Part shown: positions 9,668 through 14,046 of the stretch, piece after piece | How the letters are laid out: the number at the start of each line of letters is the position of its first letter | Position numbering within the stretch: position 1 is the stretch's first letter | NCBI GenBank assembly: GCA_035316885.1 | Contig: DATHII010000308.1 | Location: 1-14,046 of the forward strand | Direction of reading: 5' to 3' | DNA from: DASRTE01 sp035316885 | Lineage (GTDB): Bacteria > Actinomycetota > Actinomycetes > Jiangellales > Jiangellaceae | DNA length: 14,046 nt | Translations under genes and position numbers: made by a program | The notes under the pieces: model-generated | What the model was told of the DNA's origin: nothing | The model's database searches: none | Seen by the model: the letters and a program-made list of their open reading frames with translations, nothing else

Positions 9668-10597
9668 TCAGCTCCGGGTGTCGCCGGTACCGGAGCTTGG
9701 CCCGGCCCTGGCGGCTTCAGCCGCCTGCACCGCATGACCACCGAACTGGTTGCGCAGCGCGGCGACGGCCTTCATCGCCGGCGAGTCGTCCTGGCGGGAC
9801 GCGAATCGCGAGAACAGGGCCGCGGAGATGACCGGCGCAGGCACGGCGTGCTCGATCGCCGCCTCCACGGTCCACCGTCCTTCGCCGGAGTCCTCGACGT
9901 AACCCTGGATCGCGCCCAACTCGGGGTCTTCCTTGAGGGCTTTCACCAGCAGGTCGAGTAACCACGACCGGACGACGGTGCCCCGTGACCAGGCCTTGAG
10001 AACGCCGGGAACGTTCGTGACGACGTCGGTGGTGGCGAGCAGCTCGTACCCCTCGGCATAGGCCTGCATGAGGCCGTACTCGATGCCGTTGTGCACCATC
10101 TTGGCGAAATGTCCGGCTCCAACCGAGCCAGCGTGCACGAACCCTTCGTCGCGCGGCCCCTCCGGACGGAGGGCGTCGAAGACCGGCATCAACCTCGTGA
10201 TGTCGGCCCCCGTGCCACCGGCCATCAGGCCGTAGCCGTTCTCGAGGCCCCACACCCCGCCGGACACACCACAGTCGACGTAGCCGATGTCGTGCTCGCC
10301 GAGATGTGCCGCGTTGACCTGGTCGTCGGTCCAGCGGGAGTTGCCGCCGTCGACCACGACGTCTCCCGCGGTCAGGAGTGCGGAGAGCTCATCGACGGTC
10401 GAGCGGGTCGCGTCGCCGGCCGGGATCATCAGCCAGACTGCTCGCGGAGCCGCGAGTTGCCCGACCATCGCCGCGAGGGAGTCGGCATCGCGGTCCGCGG
10501 GGCTTCGGGCGTATCCGACCACGGTGTGTCCGGCGCGTCGCAGCCGCTCACGCATGTTGCCGCCCATGCGGCCGAGGCCGACCAGACCGAGTTCCAT
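9668..10597 (-). CDS. gnd: 6-phosphogluconate dehydrogenase, short (GndB-like) form
   Basis: The 309-residue enzyme oxidatively decarboxylates 6-phosphogluconate to ribulose 5-phosphate in the pentose phosphate pathway, in the cytoplasm. The Rossmann motif GLVGLGRMGGNM is at 4-15. VVDGGNSRW (81-89) and the substrate loop CGVSGGVWGLENGYGLMAGG (109-128) are family signatures. The catalytic Lys166 and Asn170 are in KMVHNGIEYG. The C-terminal helical domain includes SGEGRWTVEAAIEHAVPAPV and FASRQDD. The length matches the roughly 300-residue YqeC-type class, not the 470-residue form, so it is probably dimeric or tetrameric with a single short C-terminal domain. Cofactor preference cannot be read with confidence. 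ATG at 10597 has AGAAGG 6 nt upstream. It lies 29 nt after dnaN and 16 nt before recF, as in many actinobacteria. Confidence 0.96.
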   Translation of the reverse strand: MELGLVGLGRMGGNMRERLRRAGHTVVGYARSPADRDADSLAAMVGQLAAPRAVWLMIPAGDATRSTVDELSALLTAGDVVVDGGNSRWTDDQVNAAHLGEHDIGYVDCGVSGGVWGLENGYGLMAGGTGADITRLMPVFDALRPEGPRDEGFVHAGSVGAGHFAKMVHNGIEYGLMQAYAEGYELLATTDVVTNVPGVLKAWSRGTVVRSWLLDLLVKALKEDPELGAIQGYVEDSGEGRWTVEAAIEHAVPAPVISAALFSRFASRQDDSPAMKAVAALRNQFGGHAVQAAEAARAGPSSGTGDTRS

Positions 10598-10626
10598 GGA
10601 TTCCCTTCTGTCGAGCCGCCGGGAGT

Positions 10627-11757
10627 TCAGCTGGACAGCCGGATCGGCATCGCGAGATAGCGGTAGCCCGGGATCGGATCGGCGTCGGCGCTCTCGGCCC
10701 CCTGGATTACGGCCGGCTTGAGTGATTCGGTGAACGAGAGATGTGCGAACGGGGCGTCGACGGCCTGCAAACCGTCGAGGAGGTAGCCCGGGTTGAAGCC
10801 GGTGGCGATGGCTGGGCCGGCGATCGAGCCCGGCAGGGCCTCGGAGGCCTGGGCATCCTCGCCGCTGCCGGCCTCGAGCACGACCTGACCGTCCTCGAAC
10901 GTGAGCCGGATGGGGGTATTGCGCTCGGCGACCAACGCGACCCGTTTGACCGACTCGACCAGAGCGGTCATCTCGACCCACGCGACAGTGGCGGTCTCGG
11001 CCGGGAACAGGCGACGGTAGTTGGGCACCCATTCGCCATCGATGAGCCGGCTTGTCGTGCGCCGGCCACCGGCGGCGAGCCCGATCAGGCTGTCATTCGT
11101 CGACCCGGCCAGCGCGATGGTGACCTCGCCCTCGGTGCCCAACGTCTTGGCGGTGTCGACCAGCGTGCGGGCCGGTACGAGGGCGATCGCCGAGACCTCG
11201 GGGCGTTGCGGATGCCAGGTGAGCTCGCGAACGGCCAGCCGGTACCGGTCGGTCGCCGCCAGGGTGACCGTCTCGCCCTCGATCTCGACCCGGATGCCGG
11301 TCAGCGTCGGCAGCATGTCGTCGCGTCCGGCAGCGACAGCGACCTGGCTGACCGCCTCGGCGAGCAGTGCGCCGTCGACCGTACCGGACGATGCGGGCAG
11401 CTCCGGCAGTTCGGGGTACTCGTCGACGGGGAGCGTCTGCAACGTAAAACGTGCGCTACCACACGTGATGACGACCTTGGTGCCGTCGGAGGTGATGTCG
11501 ACCGGGCGGTCGGGCAGGGACCGGCCGATGTCGGCTAGCAGCCGTCCGGAGACCAGCACCGTGCCGGGGTCGGCCACTTCGGCCCCGACGGTAACGCGTC
11601 CGGACACCTCGTAGTCGAACGACGAGCACGTCACGGCGCCATCGGCGGCATCGATCCGCAAGCCGGCGAGCACCGGGACGGTTGGACGGTTGGGAAGCGT
11701 ACGCGCGGTCCACGCGACCGCATCGGCGAGTACGTCGCGTTCGACACGGAACTTCAC
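10627..11757 (-). CDS. dnaN: DNA polymerase III beta sliding clamp
   Basis: DnaN (376 residues) forms the ring-shaped dimer that tethers the replicative polymerase to DNA. It shows the three repeated clamp folds. The first starts MKFRVERDVLADAVAWTARTLPNRPTVPVLAGL. The second includes LPTLTGIRVEIEGETVTLAATDRYRLAVREL. The third has FNPGYLLDGLQAVD and the C-terminal YRYLAMPIRLSS, part of the protein-binding cleft. The GTG at 11757 is chosen because homology begins there and GGAGG lies 11 nt upstream. The open frame continues 100 codons further upstream, but that part is dissimilar to any clamp and runs through the DnaA boxes. dnaA lies 382 bp upstream. A DnaA-box-overlapping promoter may drive this gene (see 11938-11966). 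Confidence 0.98.
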   Translation of the reverse strand: MKFRVERDVLADAVAWTARTLPNRPTVPVLAGLRIDAADGAVTCSSFDYEVSGRVTVGAEVADPGTVLVSGRLLADIGRSLPDRPVDITSDGTKVVITCGSARFTLQTLPVDEYPELPELPASSGTVDGALLAEAVSQVAVAAGRDDMLPTLTGIRVEIEGETVTLAATDRYRLAVRELTWHPQRPEVSAIALVPARTLVDTAKTLGTEGEVTIALAGSTNDSLIGLAAGGRRTTSRLIDGEWVPNYRRLFPAETATVAWVEMTALVESVKRVALVAERNTPIRLTFEDGQVVLEAGSGEDAQASEALPGSIAGPAIATGFNPGYLLDGLQAVDAPFAHLSFTESLKPAVIQGAESADADPIPGYRYLAMPIRLSS

Positions 11758-11937
11758 CGCTTCACCGTCCTCCACTCGGGCAATGCCCGCCTCGCCGCCG
11801 ACGTAACCAACCCCCACCCACGCAGGTCGGGGCCATCCTTCCACGAGGTAACGACAACGCAGACCGACGGCGGCGTCCACATTCTCAGGGCAGGTCGAAT
11901 GTGCGTTCTTCGAGAAGACATGTCTCTTCCCGTCGTC

Positions 11938-11966
11938 GTCATAGCGCCCGTGGACGGTGTGGACAA
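11938..11966 (-). promoter_or_regulatory. Candidate dnaN promoter overlapping a DnaA box
   Basis: On the minus strand TTGTCC (11966-11961) and TATGAC (11943-11938) are separated by exactly 17 bp. The -35 element is the first six bases of the perfect DnaA box TTGTCCACA. It would give a leader of about 170 nt to dnaN. DnaA binding there would compete with RNA polymerase. Confidence 0.4.
11958..11966 (-). promoter_or_regulatory. Perfect DnaA box TTGTCCACA
   Basis: The nine bases match the high-GC actinobacterial DnaA box TTGTCCACA exactly on the minus strand, inside the dnaA-dnaN gap. Confidence 0.8.
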
Positions 11967-12102
11967 GGGGTATCCGTCCCAGGTCGATGGCCGTGCAGCC
12001 GTCCCGAAACCTGTGGAGCGGTGACCGCCGATATCCGGACGCCCAGTCCGTTTCCACTGGTTCCGTGTTTCTGTCCCGAGCGAGTCCCCTGCCAAAGGGC
12101 TG

Positions 12103-12123
12103 GTTTCCACAGAGTTTTCCACA
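12103..12123 (+). promoter_or_regulatory. Two adjacent DnaA-box-like sites
   Basis: GTTTCCACA (12103-12111, two mismatches) and TTTTCCACA (12115-12123, one mismatch) lie in tandem 12 bp apart, just downstream of the dnaA stop. Their spacing and orientation suit cooperative DnaA binding at oriC. Confidence 0.6.
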
Positions 12124-12139
12124 GGCTGTGCGAAGTGGA

Positions 12140-13588
12140 TCACGACTGCCGCGCCTGCTGCTTGATGCGGTTCGTCAACTCGGTCACCTGGTTGAAAACG
12201 CTGCGCCGCTCGGACATCAGGTGCCGGATCTTGCGCTCGGCATGCATGACGGTCGTGTGGTCGCGGCCGCCGAACTGCTGTCCGATCTTCGGCAACGACA
12301 ACTCGGTGAGCTCGCGGCACAGATACATGGCGATCTGCCGGGCGGTCACCAGCACCCTGCTGCGGCTGGCGCCCTGCAGGTCGTCGATGCTGAGGCCGAA
12401 GTACGCGGCCGTCTGCGCCATGATCGTCGCACCCGTGATCTCGGGTCCGCCGTCGGTGGGAACGAGATCACGCAGGACGACCTCCGCGAGTGCGAGGTCG
12501 ACGGGCTGACGGTTCAGGCTGGCGAACGCGGTGACCCGGATCAGGGCACCCTCGAGCTCGCGGATGTTGGTGGCGATGCGGCTGGCGATGTACTCGAGCA
12601 CGTCGGGCGGGACATTGAGGTGATCCTGGTCGGCCTTCTTGGACAGGATCGCGATCCGCGTCTCGAGGTCAGGCGGTTGGACGTCGCAGATCAGGCCCCA
12701 CTCGAACCGGTTCCGCAGCCGGTCCTCGAGCGCGGACAGCTGCTTGGGTGGCCGGTCGGAGGTGATGACGATCTGCTTGGTGGCGTTGTGCAGGGTGTTG
12801 AACGTGTGGAAGAACTCCTCCTGCGTCTGGATCTTGCCCTCGAGGAACTGGATGTCGTCGATGAGCAGGACGTCCATGTCGCGGTAGCGCCGCTGGAATG
12901 CCGAGGCCTTGTCGTCGCGGATGGAGTTGATGAAGTCGTTGGTGAACTCCTCCGAGCTCACATAGCGCACGCGCGTGCCGGGATAGATGGTGCGGACGTA
13001 GTGGCCGATCGCGTGCAGCAGGTGGGTCTTGCCCAGGCCGGAGTCGCCGTAGATGAGCAGTGGGTTGTACGCCTTGCCGGGCGCCTCGGCCACCGCGACC
13101 GCGGCTGCGTGGGCGAACCTGTTGCTGGATCCGATGACGAAGGTTTCAAACGCGTAGCGGGGGTTCAGCCGTGGTTGCTCGGCCTCGGACCGACGAGGCG
13201 GCTCGGGGACGGCGTGCTGCGGGAAGTAGCCGGGCTCACCGATTCCGGGCGCGGACGGCGCGTTGTCCGACGCCTCGGCCGTCTGGGTGTCCACCGCCGC
13301 GACCACCGGAACCAGGTCGTCGGCCGTCGGTGCCACACTCACGGCGAGACCAACCGGCCGGCCGAGGACCTGGCCGAGCGCCTCGACGAGCATCGGTCGC
13401 AGCCGCTGCTCGAGTTGGATGCGGGCGAAGTCGCTGGGGACGGCGACGACGGCAGTGTCTTCGACCAATGTCAGGGGTCGTGCCTGCATGAGGAACGCAC
13501 GCTGCTGGGGACCGATCTCGGTACCGTCCAGTGCGGCCAGGGCGGCCCCCCATGCAGCTCCGAAGTCGCCGCCCGGCTCGTCAGTCAC
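12140..13588 (-). CDS. dnaA: Chromosomal replication initiator DnaA
   Basis: DnaA (482 residues) binds DnaA boxes and unwinds oriC. Domain I (about 1-85) starts with the FGAAWGAALAAL helix and contains RPLTLVEDTAVVAVP. The linker (about 90-140) is rich in Ala, Pro and Glu. The AAA+ domain has Walker A GDSGLGKT (181-188), Walker B LLIDDIQFLEGK (241-252), sensor 1 ITSDRPP and the LRNRFEWGL arginine-finger region. The C-terminal helix-turn-helix has the DnaA signature GGRDHTTVMHA (440-450). GTG at 13588 is preferred because GGGAG lies 5 nt upstream. A GTG eight codons earlier (13612) has no ribosome-binding site. Boxes upstream suggest autoregulation. Confidence 0.98.
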   Translation of the reverse strand: MTDEPGGDFGAAWGAALAALDGTEIGPQQRAFLMQARPLTLVEDTAVVAVPSDFARIQLEQRLRPMLVEALGQVLGRPVGLAVSVAPTADDLVPVVAAVDTQTAEASDNAPSAPGIGEPGYFPQHAVPEPPRRSEAEQPRLNPRYAFETFVIGSSNRFAHAAAVAVAEAPGKAYNPLLIYGDSGLGKTHLLHAIGHYVRTIYPGTRVRYVSSEEFTNDFINSIRDDKASAFQRRYRDMDVLLIDDIQFLEGKIQTQEEFFHTFNTLHNATKQIVITSDRPPKQLSALEDRLRNRFEWGLICDVQPPDLETRIAILSKKADQDHLNVPPDVLEYIASRIATNIRELEGALIRVTAFASLNRQPVDLALAEVVLRDLVPTDGGPEITGATIMAQTAAYFGLSIDDLQGASRSRVLVTARQIAMYLCRELTELSLPKIGQQFGGRDHTTVMHAERKIRHLMSERRSVFNQVTELTNRIKQQARQS

Positions 13589-13660
13589 ACTGTCTCCCGT
13601 TTGTGCTTCCACCGATGCCGGCGGTGACCCACCAGTGCCGGTCGTTGACTGCTGCGCACC

Positions 13661-13681
13661 ACGTCCACACCGTCGTCCACA
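13661..13681 (+). promoter_or_regulatory. Paired DnaA-box-like sites in the dnaA leader
   Basis: ACGTCCACA (13661-13669, two mismatches) and TCGTCCACA (13673-13681, one mismatch) are 12 bp apart, the same spacing as the pair beyond dnaA. They lie between the candidate dnaA promoter and the start codon and could give repression by DnaA. Confidence 0.5.
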
Positions 13682-13795
13682 GTGTGTGGAGCGTCTGGCC
13701 GACCCCCGTCTGCCATGACGGCACTCCGCTGACCTGCGGAAATACCCTGTTCACGGCGGCTTTGCGCTCGTCGTCGTAACCTGGTCGAACCCGCG

Positions 13796-13824
13796 ACGCT
13801 AACAACTTCCGAGGACTGCATCAA
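13796..13824 (-). promoter_or_regulatory. Candidate dnaA promoter
   Basis: On the minus strand TTGATG (13824-13819) and TAGCGT (13801-13796) are separated by 17 bp, a good fit to an actinobacterial housekeeping promoter. A DnaA-box-like site ends 4 bp upstream of the -35 element. The leader to GTG 13588 would be about 200 nt. Confidence 0.5.
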
Positions 13825-13827
13825 CCA

Positions 13828-13836
13828 ATGTCCACA
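13828..13836 (+). promoter_or_regulatory. DnaA-box-like site next to the dnaA -35 element
   Basis: ATGTCCACA differs from TTGTCCACA at one base. Its position beside the candidate promoter suggests autoregulation of dnaA. Confidence 0.5.
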
Positions 13837-13947
13837 GGTTTCTTCGGTGACCCGGCGTGTCGCCGACTGGCGGTCGGCGGCTGGGTGCGACAGTAGCGGG
13901 TTTGACGGCGGTCGGCCGGGTTCGAGGGCGGTCTGTGCGACCCCGGT

Positions 13948-13977
13948 TTGACCCTGCCCCACGTGTCCACGTACCGT
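13948..13977 (+). promoter_or_regulatory. Candidate divergent promoter, probably for rpmH
   Basis: TTGACC (13948-13953) and TACCGT (13972-13977) are separated by 18 bp on the plus strand and point off the right edge. A GTGTCCACG sequence, related to a DnaA box, lies within the spacer. The rpmH target is inferred from the usual gene order. Confidence 0.4.
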
Positions 13978-14046
13978 GGATCGGTCGACGAGGGCTCCAG
14001 TGGTGCGCGCGTGTGCGCACATGTCCGGGCAGTCGTCGGCTCCCCA

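Larger units (their letters stand above)
11758..12139. other. oriC: Probable oriC (dnaA-dnaN intergenic region)
   Basis: This 382-bp gap between dnaA and dnaN is the usual site of oriC in actinobacteria. It holds one perfect DnaA box (11958-11966), a one-mismatch box (12115-12123) and weaker relatives at 12103-12111, 12050-12058 and 11873-11881, in both orientations. No strongly AT-rich unwinding element stands out. It is short and box-poor compared with the Streptomyces origin, so part of the origin function may lie upstream of dnaA, where more boxes occur. Confidence 0.65.
13589..14046. other. Non-coding dnaA upstream region
   Basis: These 458 bp carry no convincing gene. They contain the candidate dnaA promoter, about four DnaA-box-like sites, a candidate promoter directed off the right edge, and a hairpin GTGCGC-N6-GCGCAC (14003-14020). 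In actinobacteria rpmH normally lies beyond, transcribed away from dnaA. Confidence 0.7.

Noticed and set aside
7055..9831. Long plus-strand frames opposite gyrB, the DUF721 gene and recF
   Set aside because: They cover strongly conserved genes on the minus strand and cross gene boundaries without domain content.
10598..11032. Upstream extension of the gnd frame into dnaN
   Set aside because: It lies wholly over dnaN sequence in another frame apart from a 29-bp gap; the Rossmann start MELGLVGLG and AGAAGG fix the start at 10597.
11758..12057. A 100-codon upstream extension of the dnaN frame
   Set aside because: It runs through DnaA boxes and promoter-like sites, shows no clamp similarity, and the clamp N-terminus begins at GTG 11757 behind a good ribosome-binding site.
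11957..13627. Plus-strand 556-codon frame opposite dnaA
   Set aside because: It is an antisense shadow of dnaA; the minus-strand product contains all the AAA+ and DnaA signature motifs.
13589..14022. Minus-strand frames of up to 145 codons upstream of dnaA
   Set aside because: They overlap promoter-like and DnaA-box sequences, are low in typical protein character and lack similarity to any known gene.

Overview
This window is the chromosomal replication-origin neighbourhood of a high-GC actinobacterium, followed by a small accessory patch at its left end. The replication cluster reads right to left on the minus strand: dnaA, the presumed oriC, dnaN, gnd, recF, a DUF721/DciA-like gene, gyrB, gyrA, a DUF3566 membrane protein and tRNA-Ile(GAT). 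This order, the DUF3566 gene and the abundant GTG starts are typical of Actinomycetota. The gnd gene between dnaN and recF occurs in several orders (for example Streptomyces, Micromonospora, Rhodococcus and Gordonia). The GyrA sequence looks to me less like mycobacteria and more like Propionibacteriales, Micromonosporales or Frankia-type lineages, but the genus cannot be fixed from the window.

Region by region. Positions 13589-14046 hold the dnaA leader and promoter region, with several DnaA-box-like sites and a candidate divergent promoter pointing off the right edge, where actinobacteria usually carry rpmH. Positions 12140-13588 are dnaA. Positions 11758-12139 are a compact non-coding stretch with one perfect DnaA box and several degenerate ones, the probable oriC or part of it. 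dnaN, gnd, recF and the DciA-like gene follow with gaps of 29 and 16 nt and then a 4-nt overlap, so they look like one operon. gyrB starts a second unit after 264 bp. gyrA and the DUF3566 gene (4-nt overlap) follow. Between gyrB and gyrA lies a possible 20-codon mini-ORF framed by two identical 12-nt ribosome-binding-site-like repeats. tRNA-Ile follows after a short gap.

Beyond the tRNA 3' end the sequence changes character. A tyrosine recombinase remnant sits 61 bp past the tRNA, as at a tRNA-targeted integration site. It is broken twice: an in-frame TGA where a Trp is expected, and loss of the catalytic C-terminus. Convergent with it is an intact gene for a secreted protein of unknown function. 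The left edge contains a short partial reading frame and a pair of imperfect direct repeats.

Together the core genes initiate replication (DnaA, a DciA-like helicase operator), give processivity (DnaN), rescue forks (RecF) and control supercoiling (GyrA/GyrB). gnd is a metabolic passenger often found in this operon. The main surprises are an unusual GyrA quinolone-region sequence, the gyrB-gyrA spacer, and the degraded integration site. I found no clearly new multi-gene system.
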